Origin: Silene conica
Taxonomy: Eukaryota; Streptophyta; Magnoliopsida; Caryophyllales; Caryophyllaceae
Direction: 5' to 3'
NCBI GenBank assembly: GCA_029255685.2
Contig: CM055317.2
Span: forward strand, 19,290,501-19,354,500
Length of the DNA stretch: 64,000 nucleotides
Shown: one piece after another, positions 47,341 through 57,800 of the stretch
Layout of the letters: every line of letters starts with the position of its first letter
Position numbering within the stretch: the stretch's first letter is position 1
The notes under the pieces: generated by a model
Database searches by the model: none
What the model was told of the DNA's origin: nothing
The model's input: only the letters and a program-made list of their open reading frames with translations
Position numbers and translations under genes: made by a program

Positions 47341-47600
47341 TACTATATATACTCAATTTTTATTGTTTAATACGATGGGGGTTGATTTTACAATGGACGT
47401 GTCTATTTTTTTTAGAGGTGGGGTAATATTGGTCCTGAGGTAGGAGTAAAGTGTTTTAAAATATGGTTACTTTTCGACATTTAAGAGTATGATTTGAGTA
47501 GTACAAATAAATATAGGTACATTGAGGTTGTTTAGTGACACATACGGTCGATTCTGATGGTCAAGTTGATTAGTTGGGTGAAAATGGTACGATGAAACAT
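47341..47600 (+). repeat. Unit of the 26-31 kb array continued right of copia
   Basis: TATACTCAATTTTTATTG, GGGGGTTGATTTTACAATGG, then ATTTGAGTAGTACAAATAA and GGTCAAGTTGATTAGTTGGG follow the same order as the units near 28770-28985, so the copia insertion split one unit. Confidence 0.75.
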
Positions 47601-48320
47601 CATGATTTAAATTTTACACCCAACTCCAATGTAACATCTCAGGTGTTGAATCATCCATTCATATCTTTCCACTTCTTTTCTACCTCATTTTTCAACTAAA
47701 CAAAAAATTGCATATCTTTATTTTCCCCGTCAAAAACTTCTCATTCAAACAAGGTCGATTTTGGAGGTAAAAGTTAAGTTTCTAATAGATGGATGAACTT
47801 TTCAAAGAGAGAGCTAACTTTGAAGGATAAGTCTGGGTATTTCGTTCATGAGGGATGACTTGAATATTTTACATGTGTATTGGAAACTAGGAGAAGAGTG
47901 TCGATGATGAATTGGATAGTTGTTTGAGGTAGGAATAAAGATGACTCCATCACATTTGGTGGTTAATTTCATGATATGTTAGAGTAGACGTGACTTTGGA
48001 TTGTGGATCGTTTCATGTGTTGTTCGAAGGGTAAGAGCAGTTGTTTAAAGGGTTCTTTCATGTGGTATTGAAGATGATTGCGGCGAGTTGAGTAATTAGA
48101 TATATATGTAATTTAATACGATGAACGCATGATAGGTGTATGGATGATGGTAGCATTAACAACATAAATGAATATAAACGAGGTAATTTTATTAACAAAA
48201 TATTACATTTATAAAACGAACTAATACTATTTTTATATCAAGCAAACAAAATTATTATGATTTATTTTTTATTTACATGGCGACAAGTTTTGATAAATAT
48301 CACAAATAATTTGGTATCCT
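47601..48320. other. No gene recognised; possible Helitron body
   Basis: No protein motif. It leads into a Helitron-like 3' end at 48346. Confidence 0.35.
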
Positions 48321-48346
48321 TGCATCACACGGGCAAAAATACTAGT
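48321..48346 (+). mobile_element. Helitron-like 3' end, degenerate hairpin
   Basis: TGCATCACACGGGC followed by AAAAATA and CTAGT (48342-48346), then T. Half of the usual hairpin is eroded. Plant Helitrons often end with this CACGGGC...CTAGT text. Confidence 0.45.
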
Positions 48347-48479
48347 TTAAAACAATTTAAACATTATTCTACTTGTATGTATATATATTTAAGACAAAAA
48401 GTTTAATATATTAAAAAAACAATATATTTCTCTTATATATATACATATATATATATACACACACAAATGTTATAAGCTG

Positions 48480-48645
48480 AAGACGGACATATCACAAACT
48501 GAAGACGGGTCAAATAATACCAGGTGGTTAGATGAGACAAAAACATAATGTTATTCCCTAGATAATTTGCTTTTATCTTATCTACCAACTTGATTTTTTA
48601 GTTGACCCGTCTTCAATTTGTGACGGATATGTCCGTATTCAACGG
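48480..48645. mobile_element. Small foldback MITE
   Basis: GACGGACATATCACAAACTG plus AAGACGGGTCAA on the left is matched by the inverted TTGACCCGTCTTCAATTTGTG and ATATGTCCGT on the right, with ~95 bases between. Target duplication is not resolved. Confidence 0.6.
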
Positions 48646-48658
48646 GACTTACTGTTAA

Positions 48659-48688
48659 ACTAGTGTAACACCCGTGAAAATTCACGGG
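48659..48688 (-). mobile_element. Helitron 3' terminus (minus strand)
   Basis: On the minus strand a hairpin CCCGTGAATTTTCACGGG is followed seven to eight bases later by CTAGT and then T. The body would extend to the right of 48688. The 5' end was not found. Confidence 0.65.
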
Positions 48689-48937
48689 GTTACTAATTTC
48701 AATTTTGTAAAGTATGTGATCAATTAACGCCGATAATACGACAAAGCAATACATGGTTTATTTTAAAAAATAATTAAACATTAGACGTTTGACATATCAC
48801 TTGAGAAAGCGTATTCTATACATCAGAAATGAAAAATTATTAATTTTTAGTAAAATACGTTTTCGTTAAAAATTTGGGGAAAAAATTGTTTCAAATAACT
48901 TATAATCTGAAATTTAATTAAATTATTAACTTAAATA

Positions 48938-49060
48938 AACGGAATACGGTATTCCGAAATCAAGTATAATTATTAAACCCGACCATAGACAAACTCGAAT
49001 ACGGTATTCCGAAATCAAGTATAATTATTAAACGGAATACGAAATACGGTATCCTCTCGT
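48938..49060. repeat. Tandem repeat around palindrome GGAATACGGTATTCC
   Basis: The ~40-bp phrase ATACGGTATTCCGAAATCAA plus GTATAATTATTAAAC occurs twice (48944 and 48999), with a third partial copy ending near 49053. The 15-base palindrome at 48941-48955 is perfect around a central G. Confidence 0.75.
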
Positions 49061-49313
49061 TGCATGTATACCCCGAAATTTGTGTGATTGAACAAAGCTC
49101 CCTAGCTCCACATCCTTGTGCATGGGTAATAATAGTAATATCCACTGTGCATGTTAAGTTTAAACTTTACAAATAGTCTTGCGTGTACAAGTTTATGACG
49201 TCTCACATCCTTCTACCACTTGTCCATCCACTTGCTCTCCCATTTGCTTTGTGAGAGATCACAAGCTTCTGACGGAATAGTACCGTCACAAATGAGAATT
49301 TGTGTAAACTTTA

Positions 49314-49425
49314 ATTGTAAGAACATTTGTCATGTCCATTTGTGAAATTGTAAATACACAAAAGTATAACTATTTGGGTTGACTAATTGTAAGAACATTT
49401 GTCATGACCATTTGTGAAATTGAAA
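49314..49425 (+). repeat. Direct duplication, ~38 bp
   Basis: AATTGTAAGAACATTTGTCA followed by TGNCCATTTGTGAAATTG occurs at about 49314 and 49385. Confidence 0.75.
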
Positions 49426-49689
49426 AGAATTTGTTGAGAAATATTGAACAAGTTTTAAGAAATTGTTTTACAGATTGAAAGATGGAGAGTATGACTGAAG
49501 AGGAAGTGAAAGAAAAAAAGAGGTGAAAGACAACTGTGATTTTCGAGAAGCTTACGGAGAATACAAAAGATTTATGGAAGAATGAAATGAATTGGAAGAA
49601 TTATCTAGGTCGGTTTTTTTGATAAGGTGACTGGTTCCACAAAATTGATAATTAATTGTTATTGATATTTTGTAATTAAGTTTTTTATT

Positions 49690-50059
49690 ATGTTTTGAGA
49701 ATTGATGCCCATATTAATTAACATGGTTATATTGATTAATATGGTTAATTAGGTGGTTCTATAATTAATTTCAGTTTTTTATTTGGTTTTGAGAATTGGT
49801 ACCCATATTAATTAACACAATCAAATTAATTAACACGGTTAATTAGGTGGTTGTATAATTAATTTCAGTTTTTTATATGGTTTTGAGAATTGGTAACCAT
49901 ATTAATTAGCACGGTTATATTAATTAACATGGTTAAATAGGTGGTTGTATAATTAATTTCAGTTTCTTTGAGAATTGATACCTATATTAATTACCACGGT
50001 TATATTAATTAACACGGTTAATTAGGTGGTTGTATAATTAATTTCAGTTTTTTATTTGT
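49690..50059 (+). repeat. ~100-bp tandem repeat, four copies
   Basis: Units carry GAGAATTGRTACCCATATTA, CACGGTTATATTAATTAAC, GGTTAATTAGGTGGTTGTAT and AATTAATTTCAGTTTTTTAT in order; the last junction has a ~15-base deletion. Non-coding. It lies inside the putative Helitron that starts at 48659. Confidence 0.85.
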
Positions 50060-50219
50060 TCTAGTTCGCTGATTTGGAAAGATGATCAACATGGTTTTGC
50101 ATGATTGGCTAAAACAAAACATAATTTCTGAAATTAAATGAGAGAGCTTAAATACCCTCATTATTAAACCATATTCTACCATATAGGCAAAAATACAATT
50201 TTTTTGTGTATACATAATA

Positions 50220-50251
50220 ACTAGTTTAGCACCCGTGCAAAAATGCACGGG
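50220..50251 (-). mobile_element. Helitron 3' terminus (minus strand), second
   Basis: Minus strand CCCGTGCATTTTTGCACGGG (50251-50232), then TGCTAAA and CTAGT (50224-50220), then T. Same layout and orientation as the end at 48659, with a related hairpin, so the two belong to one family or a nested pair. Confidence 0.7.
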
Positions 50252-50633
50252 CATATTTAGATAATGTTTGTAATTAAATTTTAAACCCGTATACTATAAC
50301 ATGATATTAGTCGAAATGTAAAACTTTTCTATAAACGATATTACATAGAAATATGTATCCCGAAATCAACTTTAACGAATGACATGATGTAATTAACAAA
50401 TAGAAAAGAATTATAACTTACTCCATTGCTAATTAACTAATTTTCATAGTTTAGAGCAAATGACTCTTTCTAATCATTATAATAATTAAAATATTTAAAT
50501 TTCTATTTATTTTTTTAATACCATAATATCGTCATTAAAAGATACTCCCTTATCGCGTATGTATTAGCTACACTACACCAAAGCTAATAAATTGGGAAAA
50601 AATTTATGATTAGTATTCACAAAATACTAATGT
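50252..50633. other. No gene recognised
   Basis: AT-rich; probably the 3' part of the second Helitron. AATGT at 50629-50633 is the left target site of the chromovirus LTR. Confidence 0.35.
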
Positions 50634-51940
50634 TGTAACACCCCCATTTATTTAAGGAGCCTTTAGCAAGACATCCTCAGTAAATAGAACTGTTACCATC
50701 TCGGAATGACCGAGGTAGTGAATAACAAAGTAACACACCCAAAGTACTTTATATAAAATTGGTAAAATTAAAACTTTAATGTTACAAATATTACACAGCG
50801 GAAAGTAAAATACAACTGATAACTTCGAAGAGTGTGGAATAATTCTAAGTCGGTCCATCCAAGTACTCACGCCATCCCATGCTCCCACAGCGCCATCTTT
50901 CCTGTAGAATCTACTCCCCATTCTGGATCATCGTAGGTGTCACACGAATACACAAGGTCAACCACGAGGTTGAGTAGGTAAAACAGATAAAACATAAACA
51001 ACAATAGAAATGCATCTTCCTCCACCTCCATATCATTCAATCAACCACTTCACCTCCATCACCCCACACCTCCATCACACCACACCTCCCATCACACCAA
51101 ACCTCCCATGGCCATATCACAAGTCCCATATCACAAGACCCATTTCACAAATCCCGTTCTCCACAATAATCGACAATAATCAGCAATCCAAAATACATTC
51201 ACAATCAGTTATATCAATCTTATAATAAGCAACACATATACGTCATATCAATAACGCCACCACAGACATATATATCCCCTACCTCAAATTGCAGAATGAC
51301 AACCGAACAGCTGCTAGAAATATCCCACGCGGAAACCGTCACCTAAGCATATATTATATAACAGTTATTAACCCCTGTCCTAGAATAATTAATTTCCAAA
51401 CATAGTAACTTTCTAAAAGTGGAAAGTTCCCTATAATAGAAAATTTCCCGAAATAGCAACCTCGTCCCAAAAGACAATTCCACAAAATAACTGATCATGT
51501 TCTCATAATTGATTATCCACAACCCATTATATACATATTCATAACAATTGTCACTAACCAGATAGGACTTACTAATTATAGAGTACAAACAACTAATCAT
51601 ACAAATAGTAATAATGTTAACAATGTTATCTTACTATTTACGACACTGAAACGCAACAACTAATAAAATATAACTGATGGTAATAATATTAACAATAATA
51701 GCAACAACAACAATAATAATAATAATAATAATAATTAATAAACAATACTAATAATATTAATATAATAATAATAATAATAGTAATGGTGATAACAATCACA
51801 CGTAGCCACAACCAAAATAAACAAACCATACTACACAACCCACGTACTCAGCCCCCTCCAAAACAGCCCCTGGCAGCCTACTTCACGGCCCTGTCGACAC
51901 CCTTCCTACCGCTTGCACCACCACCACGCCACTGGGGTTG
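50634..51940 (-). mobile_element. Chromovirus-type LTR (minus), left part
   Basis: Left end TGTAACACCCCC on the plus strand; continues to 51940, where the Tekay element begins. The other part is 62048-63192; together about 2.45 kb. The last five bases GGTTG are the duplicated target of the Tekay insertion. Confidence 0.75.
51704..51785. repeat. (AAT)n microsatellite in LTR
   Basis: Imperfect AAT/ATA triplet tract inside the chromovirus LTR. Confidence 0.9.
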
Positions 51941-52750
51941 TGTAACATCCCGTATTTTCGTAAAATCCAATTTAATCGTTTTAAATTTATTTTACGTAAT
52001 AAAATAGTATTTTAATAATTTAATTCGGAAATTTTAATGAAATAAGTCAGATCCGTCTTAAGAACCTCAAGTCCTTAAGACGAATACAACTTGGCAAACA
52101 TAAGGTCCGTCCTTAAAAACCCGTTTGTGTTTTTCCAACCCGTTTCCATTGAACGGAAAGGACAACTCTTAAAACCCTCATAAACCCATATGTCGACATT
52201 TACTCATCTTCAAAAATAAGAACACTGACATTGTTTTCCTCACAAAACCTCCATAAAACCTTCCTTTCTTTTGTGAAATTCTTCATCATCCGTTCTTCAA
52301 ATCACAAAAGTGAAGGACTTGACAACCCGGACGTTGATAGCTTCATACTCGAGGAAGATCTTTAGCCGGATAAGCTTAAGAGGTGACGATAATGAGAAAC
52401 TCGGCCTATTTGTGAATATTAGCACTTTTGTTGTTGATCTTGTCATGGTTTCTGATTTATGTTGAGTTGATGATTTATGGACTTAGTAACATGTATGGGA
52501 TTGTTCTTATGTGAGAAATTCATGCCCTTTGATGTTGAAACATGCTCATATGTTAATTTCAAGTTTTTCACATGTTCAGACGGATACATGAAATTTATCG
52601 TTTGAGGATTGTTGTTGGTGTTGTTCGCTGATAATTAGTAGTAGTGGGTGATTCATGATGTTGGGTAAACCCCAATTGTAGGAATTTTATGGTTTTGATG
52701 TCGAATTATGGAAGTTGGAATTGGCTGGAAATGCGATTTTAGGCGTCAGG

Positions 52751-53061
52751 CTCTCTGAGCCGGTCGGCCGACCGGCCGCCGGTCGACCGGCTGAGAGCGC
52801 TTCTTGAGATTTTTGTGACTTATGCGTGACTTTGAGACCATAGGAAATAGGTCTCCCAGCCGGCAGACCGGGCGCCTGCCAGCCGGCTGGGAGTGCGTTA
52901 CTGTCGATTCGAGATTTCAAATGTTAGGAGGCTGAGTTCCCAGCCGGCCGACCGGCTGCCTGCCGACCGGCTGGGAGTTCGTGTATTGTTTCAGAAAAGA
53001 GAGAAAAGGCTGGGGTGGTCACCAGCCGGCCGACCGGCTGCCTGCCGACCGGCTGGGGACC
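52751..53061 (+). repeat. Four GC-rich palindromic blocks in Tekay 5' LTR
   Basis: Blocks at 52751-52800, 52851-52894, 52936-52980 and 53016-53061, about 85-100 bp apart. Each has the form CAGCCGGCCGACCGG, short centre, CCGACCGGCTG, and the outer arms extend the pairing: TCTCCCAG with CTGGGAG, TTCCCAG with CTGGGAG, GTCACCAG with CTGGGGAC. An identical set is at about 60134-60444 in the 3' LTR. Confidence 0.93.
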
Positions 53062-53218
53062 CCTGTAGGCTATTTTGAGGATTTTGTAAATTGAGTGTAA
53101 CTTTCAAACGGTTTATCGGTTTTACTTGAAACTTGTTTTGTGTACCTTTGACATGTATTTGAGGTCCCCGGAGGATGGGCAACATTATATTGGGTTCGGG
53201 AATAGGGTAAGGATAGAG

Positions 53219-53262
53219 ACCCCCCGGTCGGGCAACCGAAAGGGAAACCGGCTCTCCCTCAT
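53219..53262 (+). repeat. GACCCC..CCGGCTCTCC motif, upstream copy
   Basis: GACCCCCCGGTCGGGCAACC followed by GAAAGGGAAACCGGCTCTCC. A diverged copy lies after the stem-loop array (about 54088-54130) and another in the 13092-15483 solo LTR (about 14135-14185, minus strand). This conserved word borders the array. Confidence 0.85.
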
Positions 53263-53351
53263 CTTAGTTCTCGAGGTCGATCGATTGTTGATTAGAAGTT
53301 AAAAGTAGAACTATAGAGTAGTTCATAGACTTGAATGATGTTATTTTGATG

Positions 53352-53953
53352 CGTATTAAGTTATGCCTTAAGCTGGCCTCTGAACTTAATACGTGAGTTG
53401 TTTGTCGTGTATGGGAACATGCGTTGAGTTTTCGCCTCTGAGTTCCATACATGTCTGTTTGTCGTGTCTGGGACATGCGTTGAGTTTTCGCCTCTGAGTC
53501 CAGACATGTATGTGTGATCGCGTCAGGACATGCCTTAAGTTGGCCTCTGAGTCTGACGAGTAGAGCAACTGCACGACGGGGCAGTCAGGTTGTCATACCT
53601 TACCCGGAGTGCAGGTGTTTGGTGCTAGAACATGCGTTGAGTTTTCGCCTCTGAGTCTAGTATCTTGTGATGTGGTAGGGGAACATGCGTTGAGTTTTCG
53701 CCTCTGAGTTCCTTACTTGTGATAGTGAATTGAATGTTAGTCCATGCGTTGAGTTTTCGCCTCTGAGTCTAATGTTCGGTGATAGCCGGTCCATGCGTTG
53801 AGTTTTCGCCTCTGAGTCCTTGCTTGATATTGTGAACTTGGTATTTAGGTTATGCGTTAAGATGTCGCCTCTGAACCTTTATACTTGCTGAATTATTTAG
53901 TACCTATGTTATGCGTTAAGATGTCGCCTCTGAACCTTTGTACTTGCTGTTTT
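53352..53953 (+). repeat. Array of ~10 stem-loop units with covarying arms
   Basis: Each unit has a core ATGCGTTGAGTTTTCGCC plus TCTGA, or variants ATGCCTTAAGYTGGCC (units 1 and 4) and ATGCGTTAAGATGTCGCC (units 9 and 10). Flanking arms differ in every unit but pair within it: CGTATTAAGTT with AACTTAATACG (11 of 11), GTATGGGAAC with GTTCCATAC, GTCTGGGAC with GTCCAGAC, CGTCAGGAC with GTCTGACG, GTAGGGGAAC with GTTCCTTAC, GTATTTAGGTT with AACCTTTATAC. Pairing is weaker in units 5, 7 and 8. Inside the core GCC/GGC in units 1 and 4 becomes GCG/CGC in the others, a compensated change. An almost identical array is in the 3' LTR (about 60735-61336). Confidence 0.9.
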
Positions 53954-54661
53954 ATATCTGCTTGCCTTGATGATGGTACAGTGTCAGATATGCATAGTAT
54001 GTTATTGTCGTTATGTGAGTTGTGGTTAAATCATCCAAGGCATTGGATGACTCTTAGTTCGGTTTCATAAATAATTGGATTGAAAGACCCCCCGACTGGG
54101 TAACCAGTAGGGAGACCGGCTCTCCTTCCTATTTGTTTATGAAGTTAGTTGAGAGCCGTGCAGAGTTTTCGCATGATAGCAAGAGATCAGATGATGAGTT
54201 GTTTATGCTTCACATGTTGTTATATGTTGGAGTATTCTGTATTGTTTTATATGTTACGTGTTGTCACAAAAGGTGGCTAGGAGAACTCTAGTCACTCCCC
54301 ACTGATTGTGGCGTACATGTTTTCATGTATGTAGGTACATGCTGGTTGGAGCAGGGGTTCACGAGAGCTAGCGAGCGATGATCCGTTCATCATGACTTAC
54401 CTTATGTCGTTTAGCTGGACTCGTAGTTTGTTACATTTGTTTTGGTGCCGGTAGGGATGTTCCATCCCCGGCTGATGTATTTATTTTATGTTTCAGTTTG
54501 ATACTTAGTACCGTTACTTATCTATCTTGGTTTCAGTTTCAGTTTACGTTTTAGCGTAAGACTTCTCGCATGTTGTTTTACCTTCTAAAAAGTTTAAATT
54601 CCGCTGCATTTTTGGTACTTTTATGTGTTTATATTTCCGTTTTCGCGAGGGGTTTTACAGT

Positions 54662-54673
54662 TGGTATCAGAGC
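54662..54673 (+). promoter_or_regulatory. Primer binding site, initiator tRNA-Met
   Basis: TGGTATCAGAGC two bases after the 5' LTR; exact match to the usual plant site. Confidence 0.95.
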
Positions 54674-54826
54674 ATTATTGCTCCCGACGCACTCATGTGA
54701 CCCCCAACCTTAACTTGACCAAATAAACAAATAATGAATGAGAGATGGGTAGATCTAAGGACTTATTTTGTAGTCTATTTGTGATTGCTAATTGCTAAGC
54801 TAATCCGTGTTTTTTTCTTTTGAAGG

Positions 54827-57800
54827 ATGGTGAGACCCAGAGCTGCTGATAACATTGTGCTGCAAGCAATTCAGCATTTGCTTGAGACTCAGAGACAGCA
54901 AGCGGGGAATGTTCCACCTCCTCCACCGCCGGGTGGCGAGACTAATCGTCCGGGTAGCTTTTCCTGGATTGCCTCTCAGATGTCCAGAAGCCATGTTAGG
55001 ACCTATGGAGGCGAGGCTGACCCAGTAGCCCTCACAGAGTGGTTTAGAGAGATGGAAAAGAGCTTCACCTTGTACTCAGTCGTTAGGGAGGATAGAGTGC
55101 GTTTAGCCGCTCACTTCCTGACATTGGAGGCTGACCGTTGGTGGGCATTGACTGGACCTACCGCTATTCTTGACCCGATGTTCGATTGGGAGGCTTTCAA
55201 AGACAGGCTCGAGGCGAGGTTCTACCCCAAGGAGTTGAGATCGCAGAGGTTGAAAGAATTTATGGATTTGAAGCAAGGCAAGATGATCGTTCAGGAGTTT
55301 ACTGACAAGTTCAACCAGTTAGCTCACTTTGCATCGAGATTTGTTCGTGATGAGGCTGAGAGAGTGTATTTCTACCGAGGGAAGCTAGGGCCGAGGATTG
55401 AGAGTATGGTTCGTCGTGACTCTACTTCTTTTGTGGAGGTGTATGATGATGCTATTTGGGCCGAGAGTTCCATTCGTGCCATAGATGCTGAGACCCGTGC
55501 CGCTACTTCTAGTGTGACTCCTCACCAGAGATCAGTGTACCAGGGGAAGAGACCATTTGTTCCTTCTACTTCTTCGCCTTCTTCTCAGAAGAAGCGTTTT
55601 GAGAGGTTCTCTGCTCCGGTTGCTAGGACCACATTTCACACCGACACTGCTTCTACTGTTTGCCGCCGTTGTGGTAAACCGCTTCATCCAGGGTTTGATT
55701 GTTTCAAGAATGCCTATAAGTGTTATACTTGTAATGGATATGGGCATAGATCCTTTGATTGTCCTGAGAAGGATACTGTTCTTGGCAAGGCTGCCACTGC
55801 TGCTGCAGCGACCAGAGGAGGAAAGCCGAAGGGGAAGATCTTCGTGATGACTAGGGTTGAGGCAGAGGCTCATCCAGACATTGTTGCCGGTATCTTTTCT
55901 GTTCTTGGTGCTGAGTGCCTTATTTTATTCGATACTGGAGCTTCTTTGTCATTTATATCGACTCAGTTCGCCGACCGTCTAGCTCTTGAGTCTTCATTGG
56001 TTGAGGAGACTTCTATTTCATTACCATCTGGAGACGTGTTTTCCTGCTCTTCGTCCCATAGGGATGTTCCTATTATTATTGGTCAAGCCACATTTCCAGC
56101 GGACTTACTGAGATTTCCTCTCGAGGAGTTTGACATTATCCTCGGTATGGATTGGTTATCGCGATACCATGCTCGCTTCGAGTGTCGCGACCAGAAAATC
56201 TGCTTGAGGAGTTCTTCAGGAGTTCGTGTTTCCTATAGGGGAACTCGCCCTCAAAGGGGTGTTCGTGTTATCTCTTCGATGAAAGCTTCTCATCTTCTTA
56301 GGAAGGGTTGCCAAGCCTTCCTGTGTGTTGTTACAGCTGCTAAACCATCGCTACCGAAGCTTGGAGATGTAGTCATTGTTCGTGAGTATCCGGATGTGTT
56401 CCCAGATGACTTGCCAGGGATACCGCCAGAGAGAGATGTGGAGTTCACCATTGAGCTTGTTCCAGGTACCGGACCGATTTCTAAAGCTCCTTACCGTATG
56501 GCTCCGCCAGAGTTGAAAGAGTTGAAGCAGCAATTGGAAGAGATGATCGAGAAGGGTTTCATTAGACCTAGTGCTTCTCCGTGGGGTGCTCCCGTTCTGT
56601 TCGTTAAGAAGAAAGATGGTTCCATGAGACTGTGCATTGACTATAGAGAACTGAACCGAGTGACCGTGAAGAATAGATATCCTTTGCCTAGGATAGATGA
56701 TTTGTTCGATCAGTTGAGAGGTGCTTCGAGGTTTTCTAAGATTGATCTTCGATCGGGTTATCATCAGATTCCAGTGAGAGAGGCTGACATTGCGAAGACT
56801 GCTTTTCGTACCAGATATGGACATTTTGAGTTTGTAGTCATGCCATTTGGGTTGACTAATGCACCGGCTATTTTTATGGATCAGATGAACCGTACCTTCA
56901 GTGAGTATCTTGACACATGTGTTGTGGTTTTCATTGATGACATCTTGATATATTCGAAGACCGCTGAGGAACATGCTGAGCATCTTCGATTGATTCTAGG
57001 GATTTTGCGCAGACAGAAGTGGTTCGCAAAGTTTTCGAAGTGTGAATTTTGGCTCTCGAAGGTTGCCTTTTTAGGACATGTGATATCCAGCGAGGGTGTG
57101 ATGGTAGATCCCGCGAAGATAGAGGCTGTGGTTGATTGGGAGAGTCCCAAGGATGTTGGAGAGATCCGTAGCTTTTTGGGTTTGGCTGGTTATTATCGTA
57201 GATTCGTTGAGGATTTCTCTAGATTAGCTCGCCCGATGACTCAGTTGCTGAAGAAAGAAGCCAAATTTGTGTGGACCGACAAGTGTGAGAGTTCTTTCCA
57301 GGAGTTGAAGACCAGATTGACTTCCGCCCCCGTGTTAGCTTTGCCAGAGATCGGAGTGGACTTTGATGTGTATTGTGATGCTTCGATGTTAGGACTTGGA
57401 TGCGTACTGATGCAGAGTGGTAAGGTGATAGCCTATTCATCTAGACAGTTGAGAGTTCATGAGGTGAACTATCCGACACATGATTTGGAGTTGGCTGCAG
57501 TTGTTCATGCTTTGAAGATGTGGCGACATTACCTGATTGGATCCCATTGCCGTATTTTCACAGATCACAAGAGTCTTAAGTACATTTTTACTCAGAAAGA
57601 CCTTAACATGAGACAGAGACGTTGGCTAGAGTTGGTGAAAGATTACGACATTGAGTTGTTATATCATGAGGGAAAGGCCAATGTAGTTGCAGATGCGCTT
57701 AGCCGCAAGACTTCTCACTCGATGAGTGCCATGAGAGTATTGCCCGATGAGTTGTGTTCCGAGTTCCGGAAGCTGAGGTTAGAGATGGTAGGTAGTGGTT

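Larger units (their letters stand above)
51941..54659 (+). repeat. 5' LTR of Tekay element
   Basis: TGTAACATCCCGTATTTTCG...GGGGTTTTACA. It contains four GC-rich palindrome blocks (52751-53061), a GACCCCCCGGTCGGGCAACC motif at about 53219 with a related copy at about 54088, and between these two the stem-loop array 53352-53953. Confidence 0.95.

Noticed and set aside
53345..53953. CRISPR-like appearance of the array (constant cores, variable arms)
   Set aside because: Plant nuclear DNA inside LTRs; variable parts are short and self-complementary around the core, and no cas genes exist. It is a stem-loop array.
56351..56983. 210-codon antisense frame in Tekay pol
   Set aside because: Shadow of the strongly conserved reverse transcriptase frame; no own motifs.
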